Assembly: GCF_016746095.1 (NCBI RefSeq)
Contig: NZ_JAERTY010000002.1
Coordinates: 124,001-188,000 of the forward strand
Reading direction: 5' to 3'
DNA: 64,000 nt
From: Sphingobacterium faecale
GTDB taxonomy: Bacteria; Bacteroidota; Bacteroidia; Sphingobacteriales; Sphingobacteriaceae
Shown: positions 1 through 8,945 of the stretch, piece after piece
How the letters are laid out: each line of letters opens with the position of its first letter
Position numbering within the stretch: the stretch's first letter is position 1
Notes under the pieces: generated by a model
The model's input: only the letters and a program-made list of their open reading frames with translations
What the model was told of the DNA's origin: nothing
Database searches by the model: none
Made by a program: the position numbers and the translations under genes

Positions 1-795
1 GTATAACATTTTTTCGAAATGAGGTACATGCCAACGTTCATCAACAGCGTATCGGCAAAAGCCTCCTCCGATATGATCGTATATTCCTCCGTTGGCAATT
101 TGCTCTAGGGTAAAGTGTACATGAGATAGTATCTCTGGGTCTTTTGCTAGTGTGGCATAACGTAAGAGAAAGATCCAGTTATTGGGTAACGGGAATTTTG
201 GTGCTCTGCGGTAGCCTCCATCCCGGTAATCAAAATGTTCTTTCCATGGTAGGACGACTGTTTTAAGGTCTTTTAGACTATATTGTTCGGGGATCTGTGC
301 TATAGGCAGCTGTTCGGCCTGCTGTATACCTGCGGTCAATTTGCTCGCATAATCTAGAGCGACCTCGGGTGTTTCTTCCCACATCTGCGCAATTTGTAAT
401 AAAATATGCTGCCAATCCTGGGGTTTGAAATAGGTGCCTCCATAAATGGGACGACCATCGGGAAGGCAGATTACATTTAGAGGCCATCCTCCGGATTTTG
501 TCATTAATTGTACTGCGATCATATAGATCTGATCAATGTCCGGTCGCTCTTCGCGATCTATTTTTATGGAAACGTAAAATTTGTTCATGGTTTGTGCAAT
601 AGCTTCATTTTCGAAGCTTTCGCGTTCCATAACGTGGCACCAGTGACAGGCAGAATAACCAATACTGATGACGATCAACTTATTTTCCTGCTTTGCTTTA
701 GCGAGTGCTTCCTCACCCCATGGCATCCATTGTACGGGGTTGTTCATGTGTTGTTTGAGGTAGGGGGAAGTTTCGTTCTGAAGTTTGTTTGCCAT
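1..795 (-). CDS. DUF255/thioredoxin-domain protein (YyaL-like), 3' end cut by window
   Basis: The first 265 codons read without interruption from the ATG at 795 to the window edge. The N-terminal region has the typical family pattern: a conserved N-P-V-x-W block near residue 20, a thioredoxin-like CHWC at residues 50-53 followed by HVMERESF, then [11 protein letters not shown] and SGGWPLNV. This is the thioredoxin-like half of the DUF255 (YyaL/spermatogenesis-associated protein 20) family, which continues into an alpha/alpha toroid resembling sugar epimerases. The biochemical role of the family is not settled. No signal peptide is visible, so it is probably cytoplasmic. The missing C-terminus lies before position 1. 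Confidence 0.88.
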   Translation of the reverse strand, partial: MANKLQNETSPYLKQHMNNPVQWMPWGEEALAKAKQENKLIVISIGYSACHWCHVMERESFENEAIAQTMNKFYVSIKIDREERPDIDQIYMIAVQLMTKSGGWPLNVICLPDGRPIYGGTYFKPQDWQHILLQIAQMWEETPEVALDYASKLTAGIQQAEQLPIAQIPEQYSLKDLKTVVLPWKEHFDYRDGGYRRAPKFPLPNNWIFLLRYATLAKDPEILSHVHFTLEQIANGGIYDHIGGGFCRYAVDERWHVPHFEKMLY

Positions 796-960
796 ATAAC
801 GAAGGTACACAAAAGTTGGTTAGCCGTAGCTTGCATTACTTTAATATTTTGCTGTTAATGCGGTAAATAAAATTTCATTTAGATTGGTTTTATTGTTGTT
901 TAGTGATAATTGATCTTTAGAAGCGATGCTTTTTTCTACTGATCCTCCTATTTTACGAAC

Positions 961-1016
961 TTGCCTAAGCATTTTTCTAAACTTGCCTAAGCAAGTTTAG
1001 AAAAATGCTTAGGCAA
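961..1016. repeat. Perfect long palindrome (26-nt arms, 4-nt loop)
   Basis: Arms 961-986 and 991-1016 are exactly complementary around the loop CTAA. The 13-mer AACTTGCCTAAGC also occurs as a direct repeat at 958-970 and 979-991, so direct and inverted repetition are nested. It lies in the 395-bp gap between the DUF255 gene and the 3' end of sixA. No T-run follows on either strand, so it is not a classical Rho-independent terminator, though it would form a very stable hairpin or cruciform. Apart from this and the next palindrome I see no gene in 796-1190. Confidence 0.9.
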
Positions 1017-1021
1017 AATTT

Positions 1022-1041
1022 AAAATGACCGCGGTCATTTT
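1022..1041. repeat. Perfect 20-bp palindrome centred on CCGCGG
   Basis: Ten-base arms (AAAATGACCG and its complement) meet with no spacer. It starts 5 bp after the larger palindrome. It could be a dimeric regulator site or part of a composite structured repeat; no neighbouring gene identifies a regulator. Confidence 0.85.
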
Positions 1042-1190
1042 GAAGAAAAAGTAGTGGATTTTATTTCTTTAAAGGGATGTGTGTCGTAGGAGCTCCATAT
1101 AGCGGCTACAATCCATTTGTTTTTCACATGGTACAAAGAGTTGTATTTCATGGATGATGCCTTGTTAACTTTTGGTTAATAGCGGAGCGG

Positions 1191-1685
1191 TTATTCTGTT
1201 ATTGTTTGCATGAGCGTACCGGTTCCTCCGGACAAGCTCGCAAAATCGATCCCATCCTCTAGGTTGATAACAGCGCAATGGGATGTTTTTAGCTCTATGT
1301 AACTATTGCAAATATAGTTTGTCAGATCAGACAAACCGGGGTTGTGGCCAAATACCACGAGTGTATTGATATGGGCAGGTATCTGGTTGATAATATGAAG
1401 AATATCCAGATAATAGGCTTCATATATCGCTTTGGTCTGTAGGATGTTCTGTAAAGGGAACTCTAAGGAGGAGCAAAAGATATGTGCTGTCTGTATCGCT
1501 CTGTTGGCTGTAGATGAAAGTACAGCAGTATTATCATCTATTGTTATGACTTCTTTTAAGCTGTTGGCGATGTGTTGTGCCCTGACAGCACCTTTATCCA
1601 TTATATTCCGGTCAAAGTCTTTCTTGTCCCAAGTAGGAATTTCGGCTTTGGCATGACGGACAATAAAGAGTTTTTTGGCGGACAT
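1191..1685 (-). CDS. SixA-type histidine phosphatase
   Basis: A 164-residue single-domain member of the histidine phosphatase (phosphoglycerate mutase-like) superfamily. The catalytic RH motif is at R10-H11 in VRHAKAE, and the second catalytic histidine is H114 in the GHNPG motif. In E. coli SixA removes phosphate from histidine-phosphotransfer domains or phosphotransferase proteins; small homologues in Bacteroidota are usually annotated SixA without a proven substrate. The gene follows the lipoprotein at 1696-2439 by 10 bp on the same strand, so the two are probably co-transcribed. Family assignment is firm; substrate unknown. Confidence 0.88.
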   Translation of the reverse strand: MSAKKLFIVRHAKAEIPTWDKKDFDRNIMDKGAVRAQHIANSLKEVITIDDNTAVLSSTANRAIQTAHIFCSSLEFPLQNILQTKAIYEAYYLDILHIINQIPAHINTLVVFGHNPGLSDLTNYICNSYIELKTSHCAVINLEDGIDFASLSGGTGTLMQTITE

Positions 1686-1695
1686 TCGGCTAGTA

Positions 1696-2439
1696 TTATT
1701 TTAAGTAATTAAGCTTGGTTTTAAACCGTAAAAACCCATCCTTAAGGCGGTAGGTAGACCCCATCTCATCATAAATATTGGTTTCAAAATGTGCTTCTAT
1801 CCTTACCGAGTTGTCCGCTAAACTGTCAATGTTCACAATGTGGAAATAGGAATCGTCCTGTATGTTTTTGTTTAATTTGGAACGCAAGACAACGGATGAG
1901 GCTGGTACTGACGTGCTCCATCTTTTTATATGCTGTAGGGGGGCTAATTCTAGGCTAACGCCATACGTTGTGTTTTCAAGATCTCTATCGATAGCAAAGG
2001 ATTTGGCACCAACACGAAATGTAGTGTCATCGGTAATAGGGACAAATAGATCATTTATCTGTGTAAGATCATCGGTTGCGAACTTCTGACTTATTCCAAA
2101 TGATATATTAGAAAGTCCAGGGACTTCAAAAGAATAGGTATGCTCGAATAAAAGCGAGTCTTTTTCCCCATACCACCAATACCCTCCAATAACATAAGCT
2201 GCGTCTCGATTGTTTAAGATATCAGCGTAAGGCTTGATGTTCGATTGTTTATTCGCAAAACCGAAGCCATTTAGTTTGGTGGAAGAGTATGTTGTGTTTT
2301 CCAGTGTAAAAGAAATGGAGTCTCTGTTGTGAAGATCATCATGCTCTAATTCCTGCGCTGTCATGCCTTCGTTTTCCTTCTCACAGGAAACCGACAGTAC
2401 GGCAAAAAGAAGGACTAGGATAGGAATTAGAGATTTCAT
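1696..2439 (-). CDS. Unknown lipoprotein, 247 aa
   Basis: Begins with a hydrophobic signal segment ending in the lipobox-like LSVSC, with the lipidated cysteine at residue 19, so the mature protein should be anchored in the envelope. The rest is polar, with alternating beta-strand-like stretches; it ends in KLNYLK and I recognise no catalytic motif. It sits directly upstream of the SixA-type gene in the same orientation. I cannot assign a family; a beta-rich Bacteroidota surface or periplasmic lipoprotein is the most that can be said. Confidence 0.75.
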   Translation of the reverse strand: MKSLIPILVLLFAVLSVSCEKENEGMTAQELEHDDLHNRDSISFTLENTTYSSTKLNGFGFANKQSNIKPYADILNNRDAAYVIGGYWWYGEKDSLLFEHTYSFEVPGLSNISFGISQKFATDDLTQINDLFVPITDDTTFRVGAKSFAIDRDLENTTYGVSLELAPLQHIKRWSTSVPASSVVLRSKLNKNIQDDSYFHIVNIDSLADNSVRIEAHFETNIYDEMGSTYRLKDGFLRFKTKLNYLK

Positions 2440-2903
2440 AATGTTTAGTTATTCAGTCAAATATAATGATAATATTTTAAATAAATACTAAGGGAAAACA
2501 TTGTTCATAAAAAAGAATGGGTATTCATATCTATTCTTGATAACTGCAAAGTAAGGTAAATTTTGTCATTGTTGTCGTAAATCACTTGAGGATGTCTTGA
2601 AGTGATTTATATGCCTTAAATAATCCTACTTTTTATCCCAGCTTAGCAAGGCAACAGGTTGTATATTATATATTTTGGTGGTTTTTGGGAAACACCCATT
2701 TTCAGGACATGTAGTCAAGCAGTCTGATTATGTTGCTTAAGTCTTCCAATCTCTTATGGGTATACGGTAGAGGAGATCGTGAGCGTTACTGAAATTTTTT
2801 AAAGATTCTAAGGTACTTGTAATGCTTACTTTTGTAACATACAACTTCCTCAACCGTTTTCTTGAGAGTACGTAGAGGATTTTTTGATTCTAGGATATGT
2901 GTT
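2440..2903. other. 464-bp intergenic region with an inverted repeat
   Basis: No convincing reading frame. It contains an inverted repeat with perfect 10-bp arms at 2578-2587 and 2600-2609 (TAAATCACTT and its complement, 12-nt loop). A lone TAnnTTTG box lies on the plus strand at 2827-2834 with no gene behind it. The region separates a housekeeping-like segment from the AT-rich glycan locus and is a plausible boundary of that locus. Confidence 0.6.
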
Positions 2904-3677
2904 TTACTGAAATTTCTTAACCCCTATTTTCTTTAAAATTCGAAAACCTTTGGAAGATTGTATCCTTCTGAGTATATACTGAGTTTCTACATGTTCAATG
3001 TAATCATTGTAAAATAATGGAAACTCTTGCTCTAGGAATTGTTTTCTTTCATCTAAAATTCTTGATTGATTTTTCGGGTCTGAGCTCATTCCATCTGTGT
3101 CAAATATTGTTATTGTTTGATCTATATGTCTTGTTAGTACGTGTTCCTTAGCGATAACTTTTGTAAAAAAAACCCAATCAGCAATTATTTTATAGTGTTG
3201 ATCATAATATCCGTATTTTTCGAATAGTTCCTTTTTTATAAAAGTCGCTGGGTGTCCTAGCGATGCCGTGAACAAGAAGTTGAATGTTAATTTTGAAGGA
3301 TATTTATATAGGACTGCCCCTTTCTTTTCTGCAAAAATAAGGTTTCCATATATTATATCTTCGTTTTTTAATTGCGGTATAACGTTTTCAATAGTTGTTA
3401 TTTCATTTAGGAAGTCTCCACTATTTAGAAATAATAGATATTCTCCTTTTGCTTCTTTGATTCCTTTATTCATAGCGTCATATACCCCTGAATCTTTTTC
3501 TGATTTCCAAAAGTTGATACGAGTATTATTTCCGATAAGCTCTCTACTTCCGTCATTTGAGCAACCATCGATAACAATATATTCAAAGTCTTGATATGTC
3601 TGTTCAGAAATTGATTTAAACGTCTTTTCTAAACCTGCTCTATTATTTAGATTTATCGTAATTATCGAAATTTTCAT
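2904..3677 (-). CDS. Family 2 glycosyltransferase (WcaE-like)
   Basis: A 257-residue GT-A fold enzyme. The nucleotide-binding N-terminus (KISIITINLNNRAGLEKTF) and VIDGCSNDGS are typical of GT2. The acidic motif appears as FLNSGD, the form seen in WcaE/WbbD-type enzymes, in place of the commoner D-x-D. No membrane segment is visible, so it probably acts at the cytoplasmic face on a lipid-linked glycan. It is divergent from the next gene, with about 100 bp between them. Donor and acceptor sugars cannot be read from the sequence. Confidence 0.87.
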   Translation of the reverse strand: MKISIITINLNNRAGLEKTFKSISEQTYQDFEYIVIDGCSNDGSRELIGNNTRINFWKSEKDSGVYDAMNKGIKEAKGEYLLFLNSGDFLNEITTIENVIPQLKNEDIIYGNLIFAEKKGAVLYKYPSKLTFNFLFTASLGHPATFIKKELFEKYGYYDQHYKIIADWVFFTKVIAKEHVLTRHIDQTITIFDTDGMSSDPKNQSRILDERKQFLEQEFPLFYNDYIEHVETQYILRRIQSSKGFRILKKIGVKKFQ

Positions 3678-3776
3678 ATCTATTGTTATAGCGTATATTT
3701 AAGGTCAAATGTAACAAAGATCGTTTGGATTACGTTTGATAAAGTGTATATAAAAAAATAATTGCCATTTTTGCGT

Positions 3777-4646
3777 ATGATACAAGAGCATTCCCCTTTA
3801 ATTAGTGTCGTTATCCCATGTTACAACAGTGAAAAGACGATTTTAGAAACAGTAAATTCTGTATTTAGTCAGAACTTCGAAGATTTTGAAATTATCATGG
3901 TGGATGACGGTTCTATCGACAATACATTAAGATTAATAAGACAGTTTGGAGATAATCCAAAAGTCACTATATTTTCGCAAGAGAATAAAGGACAGTCTAG
4001 CGCAAGAAATACTGGCCTTAAGCATGTTAGAGGGAAATATGTGTTTTTTCTTGATTCTGATGATCTCCTCGCAAACAATTATATGGAGGAGTGTGTAAAT
4101 GTATTTGAAAATGAAGATGACGTTTTGATGGTTTATAGCGATATGCAGTTATTTGAACGAGATGACTACATTTTTAAATTAGATGATTTCCGTATAAGGG
4201 AATTTTTAATTCAAAACTGTATCCCTGCTTTTTGTATGGTGAAAGTCGAGCATTTAAGGAAAATCGAAGGTTTTGATGAACGTCTTCGAAATAACGAAGA
4301 CTGGGAGTGTTGGATAAGAATGATTAAAACATTTAAAGGTAAAGTTGTCAAAATACCTAAACCTCTCTATTTTTACAGGAAGCGTTTGGAAGAGAACTCA
4401 GTATCTGACCTAAGTATAAAGAATGACGAAGTAGATAGCGTCTTCTTATATGTTTTTAATAAGCATTATGAATTCTATAGGGAGAATGGTCTTGGGATCT
4501 GGGATTTCTTTGGTAACGTTATGCATCTAGGTGCTTATAAAAGTAAGTACTATAACGTGTGGTATAAGCGCTTGTTTTATAAATACTTTAATAAAAGTAA
4601 GTATTTGGGGTTATCCCAACAAACGCCATTTTTTAGGTGGAAGTAA
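3777..4646 (+). CDS. Family 2 glycosyltransferase
   Basis: A GT2 enzyme with the opening PLISVVIPCYNSEKTILETV, the MVDDGSIDNT loop and a D-x-D-type FLDSDD motif; a C-terminal NEDWECWIRM contains the conserved acidic/Trp motif. I place the start at the ATG at 3777; an in-frame TTG lies five codons upstream but adds nothing conserved. A TAnnTTTG box (TACGTTTG) at 3731-3738 could be its -7 element. It resembles the next gene and the one at 8946 over the full length, including the YFYRKR segment and the Lys/Tyr-rich tail, so these are local paralogues. Confidence 0.88.
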   Translation: MIQEHSPLISVVIPCYNSEKTILETVNSVFSQNFEDFEIIMVDDGSIDNTLRLIRQFGDNPKVTIFSQENKGQSSARNTGLKHVRGKYVFFLDSDDLLANNYMEECVNVFENEDDVLMVYSDMQLFERDDYIFKLDDFRIREFLIQNCIPAFCMVKVEHLRKIEGFDERLRNNEDWECWIRMIKTFKGKVVKIPKPLYFYRKRLEENSVSDLSIKNDEVDSVFLYVFNKHYEFYRENGLGIWDFFGNVMHLGAYKSKYYNVWYKRLFYKYFNKSKYLGLSQQTPFFRWK

Positions 4647-4666
4647 TCCGATGAGTATTTATTAAT

Positions 4667-5482
4667 ATGTTACGTCAGAAACTTGTTAGTGTTATAATAC
4701 CGGCTTATAACGCACAAAATACAATCATAGACTGTTTGCAATCAGTCGAAAATCAGCTATACAAGAATATTGAAGTAATATTGATAGATGATGGATCGAT
4801 TGATAAAACATTTGAGACAGCTTTAGCTTTTAAGAGTTTGAACCCTAATATGACTATTGAACTGTTCTCTCAGTCCAATAGAGGACCTTCGGCTGCTCGT
4901 AATGAGGGGCTTAGGTGTGCAAATGGTGAGTTTGTTGTTTTTTTAGACTCAGACGATAAACTTGATTCAAGCTTTATAGAGAAATGCTTGATAAATTTTG
5001 AGAATAATCCAACGTTAAATCTAGTATATTCTGGAGTAAGACAGTTTGGCAGGGAGAGTAAAGACTCCTATTTCGGGGATTTTAGTCTAAATCGGTTTCT
5101 GAGGACTAACGTTATTCCAGTATTTGCTATGGTAAGGCGCTCTCATTTACTCGCAGTTGGCGGCTTCGATGAAAACCTTCGTAACCATGAAGATTGGGAG
5201 TTATGGATTCGGATAATATCTCAATATGGGCCGTTTGTATGTCAGATTAAAGAGCCGTTGTATCATTACAGAAAAAGAATAGAGCGTGATTCAATAACCG
5301 ATAAAACCGAAGAGGGGAATAATATTGAAATGAGCTACTGTTACATTTATAAGAAGCACTATGAGTTCTATTTTAAGAATGGCTTTGGTATATATGATCT
5401 CCTTGTAAAGTCAAAGTACGAAGAGAAGTATTATAATACTTGGTACCGAAAGCTATTCTACAGGCTCAAAAGAAAAAATTAG
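4667..5482 (+). CDS. Family 2 glycosyltransferase, paralogue of preceding gene
   Basis: A 271-residue GT2 protein with KLVSVIIPAYNAQNTI, LIDDGSIDKT, FLDSDD and NHEDWELWIRI, in the same order as the gene 20 bp upstream. The C-terminal HYEFYFKNGFGIYD matches the HYEFYRENGLGIWD of its neighbour, pointing to tandem duplication followed by divergence. It probably adds a sugar in the same surface glycan. Its stop overlaps the stop of the convergent gene by 4 bp (shared TTAG). Sugar specificity is unknown. Confidence 0.88.
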   Translation: MLRQKLVSVIIPAYNAQNTIIDCLQSVENQLYKNIEVILIDDGSIDKTFETALAFKSLNPNMTIELFSQSNRGPSAARNEGLRCANGEFVVFLDSDDKLDSSFIEKCLINFENNPTLNLVYSGVRQFGRESKDSYFGDFSLNRFLRTNVIPVFAMVRRSHLLAVGGFDENLRNHEDWELWIRIISQYGPFVCQIKEPLYHYRKRIERDSITDKTEEGNNIEMSYCYIYKKHYEFYFKNGFGIYDLLVKSKYEEKYYNTWYRKLFYRLKRKN

Positions 5483-6492
5483 AATGCTTTTATTTCGATG
5501 AAAGGTTGTTCCTCAAAAAGATAATTTAACCAGTTTTGAAGGCTGTATTTGATTTTTATTTGAGAAGATATTTCTACTAATTCTGCATCAAGAAACTGTT
5601 CTAGTTGATTTTCATTTTCTCCATCCCATATAAAAATATTATTGGGATGATAAAAATCATATTTAGCTATATGTTTGTTTGTGGTGATTAATTTCTTGCT
5701 ATAATTGAGGCTTTCAAATGCTCTGAATGATAAACCGGATTGTCTTTTGTTGTGTAAATCAATCAAAAGAGTAGATTCTTTTACATTTGAGAGGTTTTTA
5801 TCATAAGGAATAGCTTCATTTATACTAGAGATATTGTTTTGCTTGAGCAATTCAATTTCTCTCTTTTTTTTTGTTTTTAGAGTAAAGCAACAGCAATATT
5901 TAAGCTGTTCTAACTTGTTTTTTAATAGAATTGATTGTTGTAATCTATCTTCGTCGCAACTTCCTAATAAGTATGCTGTTTTTTTGTTGTTAGTTGCTGC
6001 AGGTGATAGGTTTGGGAAGTAAAAATTTGTTGTTAGTTTAGTATTCGGATAGAGCAAATAGTCTTCATGATCAAATACGAAAAAACGATTAAATAGGTTT
6101 AAATATTTTGTTACCTGGGGAAACCGATTGATGCTGTCCCAATGATAAGCTGTAGTTTTATAGGTGATTCCTTGGATTTTTTGTATGAAATCAACAGGAT
6201 ACATGTCTGGTCGTATAAAAAGTGCCAAGTCAGCAGTCTTTATTTTTGAAAGTTCTTTGTTTAAAAAAAGGCTTCTTTCCTTTAATTTCAACTTATTTTT
6301 ATACTCCTTATCGTTTAGAAAAACTTTTCTAAAAGTGTTAATCACTCTAGAAATAGGGTTCTTATATTTGTATTGGCCGTCTTCAATCGGAAAACCCAAT
6401 ACAGTGTATTCTAAGTCTTCAAGGCCTCTTTTTATGGCTTCGAATAAACCGAAGTCCGATGGTGCGCAAAGGATTATTGTTTTTTTTCGCAT
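5479..6492 (-). CDS. Putative GT-B-like glycosyltransferase of glycan locus
   Basis: About 337 residues, no signal peptide. The start KKTIILCAPSDFGLFEAIKRGLEDLEY looks like the first beta-alpha unit of a GT-B fold. A central YHWDSINRFPQ and a late segment with SGLSFRAFESLNYSKKLITTN resemble the C-terminal nucleotide-sugar region of CgeB-like and LPS glycosyltransferases. I choose the ATG at 6492; the codon before it is a TTG. It is AT-rich, with many AAA/TTT runs, like its neighbours. Family placement is tentative; a glycan transferase role is inferred mainly from fold-like pattern and location. Confidence 0.6.
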   Translation of the reverse strand: MRKKTIILCAPSDFGLFEAIKRGLEDLEYTVLGFPIEDGQYKYKNPISRVINTFRKVFLNDKEYKNKLKLKERSLFLNKELSKIKTADLALFIRPDMYPVDFIQKIQGITYKTTAYHWDSINRFPQVTKYLNLFNRFFVFDHEDYLLYPNTKLTTNFYFPNLSPAATNNKKTAYLLGSCDEDRLQQSILLKNKLEQLKYCCCFTLKTKKKREIELLKQNNISSINEAIPYDKNLSNVKESTLLIDLHNKRQSGLSFRAFESLNYSKKLITTNKHIAKYDFYHPNNIFIWDGENENQLEQFLDAELVEISSQIKIKYSLQNWLNYLFEEQPFIEIKAF

Positions 6493-6505
6493 CAACTATC
6501 CTATC

Positions 6506-7339
6506 TTAACTCTGCATGAGTGTTAAAGAATCTCGATAACTATTCCATATCCAGAATTGGCCAGCACAGTATTTTGGAAGAACTGTTGTCGCTAATACCT
6601 TCCTGTTGAAAGATGAGGTCGATGATTTGCAGTGTAATCTATTGAATATAAGTTTATTTCTGAAGTATATTCGTTTTATTTTACGTTTTTTAGCAGCAGA
6701 CTTGATCGAGCTTGAACCGAGGTGAAAGCATATGGCTTCTTTAATAAAATAGCTTTTCCACCCTTTCTGCATGGCTCTGAAGCTCAAGTCGTCGTCTTCA
6801 AAATAGTAAGGACTGAATATCGGATTGAAACCACGAAGTTCCTTTAGTTTATTGGTGTCATAAACAGAGTTGGCTCCGGATACGAAATGAGTTTCATTGT
6901 TGGAATGGTTTGCATATTTTTTGACGGAGAAAATACGTTGCTTGTACAGTATTCCGGTGGTCTGGGGTTTACAACTACTATCAATAGCCTGTCCCATTAT
7001 TGCGAAAGTATTTTGGTCGACAAAGCTTTCCAGACAAACTTTGATATAATTTGGTGTTAACTGTATGTCTGAATTAAGAAGTAACAGTCTGTCTCCCTGG
7101 GCTGCCATTATTCCTCTATTACAGGTTTTGGAAAAGCCAAGGTTTTTATCGTTTTGAATAACCTTTATTTCAGGATAATTTGATCTTAAAAACTCTACGG
7201 AAGAGTCTGAAGAGCAGTCGTCTACTATAATAAATTCATATTCCGCTCTCGCTACATCTAAGGATGCAAATACAGAGGGAAGAAATTTCTCTAAAAGGGT
7301 TCTTCCATTATAATTGGGAATAAGGACTGTAATTGTCAT
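6506..7339 (-). CDS. Family 2 glycosyltransferase (rhamnosyltransferase-like)
   Basis: A GT2 enzyme of about 277 residues: ITVLIPNYNGRTLLEKFLPSV, IIVDDCSSDSS, the NLGFSKTCNRGI loop and LLLNSDIQL are the pattern of GT2 enzymes usually annotated as rhamnosyl- or O-antigen transferases. FSPYYFEDDDLSFRAMQKGW supplies the later acidic motif. The start is set at the ATG at 7339 because a TAnnTTTG box ends 3 bp upstream of it, excluding the TTG two codons earlier. It lies 13 bp upstream of the GT-B-like gene on the same strand, so the two probably form an operon. Confidence 0.87.
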   Translation of the reverse strand: MTITVLIPNYNGRTLLEKFLPSVFASLDVARAEYEFIIVDDCSSDSSVEFLRSNYPEIKVIQNDKNLGFSKTCNRGIMAAQGDRLLLLNSDIQLTPNYIKVCLESFVDQNTFAIMGQAIDSSCKPQTTGILYKQRIFSVKKYANHSNNETHFVSGANSVYDTNKLKELRGFNPIFSPYYFEDDDLSFRAMQKGWKSYFIKEAICFHLGSSSIKSAAKKRKIKRIYFRNKLIFNRLHCKSSTSSFNRKVLATTVLPKYCAGQFWIWNSYRDSLTLMQS

Positions 7340-7342
7340 ATG

Positions 7343-7350
7343 CAAAGATA
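7343..7350 (-). promoter_or_regulatory. Bacteroidota -7 box (TATCTTTG) abutting a start codon
   Basis: Matches TAnnTTTG on the minus strand and ends 3 bp before the ATG of the glycosyltransferase at 7339. A T-run at the expected -33 position is only a weak match. If used, the transcript would be leaderless or nearly so. Confidence 0.5.
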
Positions 7351-7386
7351 TAATTTATATTTCTACGTTAAAAGTGTTGTATATGC

Positions 7387-7394
7387 TACATTTG
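7387..7394 (+). promoter_or_regulatory. Bacteroidota -7 box (TACATTTG)
   Basis: Exact TAnnTTTG match 40 bp before the ATG of the phosphoethanolamine transferase gene. No convincing -33 TTG is seen at 19-21 bp. Confidence 0.45.
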
Positions 7395-7434
7395 TGCCAA
7401 ACTTTTTTTTATCCATATTAACCAAATATTATTC

Positions 7435-8943
7435 ATGAGGGGATTATTATTGTACTTTGCGTTATTTTTCAATGGCTTTATCTATTACTTATCATTGGAG
7501 AAAACCTATTTTGAAGAGTTGCTAATCATTTCTCTGGTGATGTTTACGTTTTACATTTTCCTAGGATATTTATATCGGCGGGGAGGAATAGTAGCGAGAT
7601 GCCTGGTGGTGATAGGGCTTATCCTTTTGTCTTTTAACCAAGTTTTGGCTATAACGACTTCCTTGATCTATCAGTCAAAATTTACTTATGGTATGGCGTT
7701 GAGTTTACTGAACACCAACTGGGGTGAAGCTTGGAGTATGATCTCTACAATGATGTTGGCGGTATTTTTATTTGTTGTACTTTTTACCTTTCATTATTTT
7801 GTAGTTAACAATATACCGAATTACTTAGCAAGCTCTAGATCTACTGTTTATATCATGTTTCTATGGTTGTTGATCCCACTATGTTCGATGGTATACTATC
7901 AGTCTAAAAGTAGCGTCGTGGAAAGTAGGTGGTCTGCTTTTTTTCGGAATACGATGTTTTTTAATTTCAGGACGTTGAGCCAAGCAGCCGACGAACGTTT
8001 GGAGCTGAGTGAAATAAGAAGCTACAAGGCTGATTATTCAAATATGATTCTTGAAAAACAGCGGGTTAAAAATATTGTAATGGTAATCGGTGAGTCCGCG
8101 CGTAGGCAAAATATGTCATTATACGGGTACCACCGTTTGACTACCCCTCATCAGGATAAAAGAAAACAAGAGATGAAGTTGTATGGGAACTTGGTTAGTC
8201 AGGCTGGTATAACTTTATTGTCTGTGCCGATGTTATTATCTACTGTTGCTGAAGATAACTACAATTTGGGAAAAAGTCAGTTTGGTGATAATATTCTGAG
8301 GTTAGCGAATCACCTGAACTATCGCACGTACTGGCTTAGTACGCAAGAACAGGGAAATATGTATGTTTCTACGGTGAGTAACATGGCTTCTTTTGCAGAT
8401 GATACAAAGTGGTTTGCAGGTTATGATGAAATATTGCTGAATGAAGTGGATAAGATACTAACAGAACGTGCTGATGAACATAATCTGATAATTCTCCATA
8501 TCAATGGCTCTCATTCCAATGCCTGTGACAAATATCCCTCTGAACATCATGTTTTAAGTAGCGATAGCAGTGTAATTGACTGTTATGATAATTCTGTAAG
8601 GTATACCGATCATATCTTGGGAAGTATCTTTGACAAATTGGAAAACCACGATGCTGCATTGGTGTATTTATCCGATCATGCAGAAAAACTGCATAATAAT
8701 CGCTTTATACACTCGGATTCAAAGGAAGGTACCGAAATTCCTTATTATATTTGGTATTCGCCGTTGGTTGCGCCCGAATTGGTTGATAAAGGAAGAATTG
8801 ATACATTGGAGTCTTTGAGAATAAATTATTATGAGATAGCTCGGCTGCTCGGTGTAAACACTTCGGGGATCCGCAAAAATGGAAATATTAGATATCTTAA
8901 ATCGGACTTGTCTGTTGTAGATTATGAAAAATTAAATCCCTAG
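7435..8943 (+). CDS. Phosphoethanolamine transferase (EptA/sulfatase superfamily)
   Basis: A 502-residue inner-membrane enzyme. Residues 1 to about 155 hold several hydrophobic helices. The C-terminal periplasmic alkaline-phosphatase-like domain carries IGESARR at 219-224, SLYGYHRLTTP just after it, the T-x-x-S-V-P motif with likely nucleophile T260, and a metal-binding SDHAEK near the end. EptA-type enzymes move phosphoethanolamine from phosphatidylethanolamine to lipid A or core sugars, lowering surface charge. Its place inside a glycosyltransferase locus suggests decoration of LPS or a related glycan. The next gene begins 3 bp after its stop. Acceptor is inferred only. Confidence 0.85.
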   Translation: MRGLLLYFALFFNGFIYYLSLEKTYFEELLIISLVMFTFYIFLGYLYRRGGIVARCLVVIGLILLSFNQVLAITTSLIYQSKFTYGMALSLLNTNWGEAWSMISTMMLAVFLFVVLFTFHYFVVNNIPNYLASSRSTVYIMFLWLLIPLCSMVYYQSKSSVVESRWSAFFRNTMFFNFRTLSQAADERLELSEIRSYKADYSNMILEKQRVKNIVMVIGESARRQNMSLYGYHRLTTPHQDKRKQEMKLYGNLVSQAGITLLSVPMLLSTVAEDNYNLGKSQFGDNILRLANHLNYRTYWLSTQEQGNMYVSTVSNMASFADDTKWFAGYDEILLNEVDKILTERADEHNLIILHINGSHSNACDKYPSEHHVLSSDSSVIDCYDNSVRYTDHILGSIFDKLENHDAALVYLSDHAEKLHNNRFIHSDSKEGTEIPYYIWYSPLVAPELVDKGRIDTLESLRINYYEIARLLGVNTSGIRKNGNIRYLKSDLSVVDYEKLNP

Positions 8944-8945
8944 CG

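Noticed and set aside
508..858. 116-codon plus-strand frame
   Set aside because: Runs antisense to the DUF255 gene, whose motifs are clear; no protein-like features of its own.
2827..2834. Plus-strand TACTTTTG promoter-like box
   Set aside because: No gene or stable RNA-like structure follows before the convergent glycosyltransferase end; probably chance.
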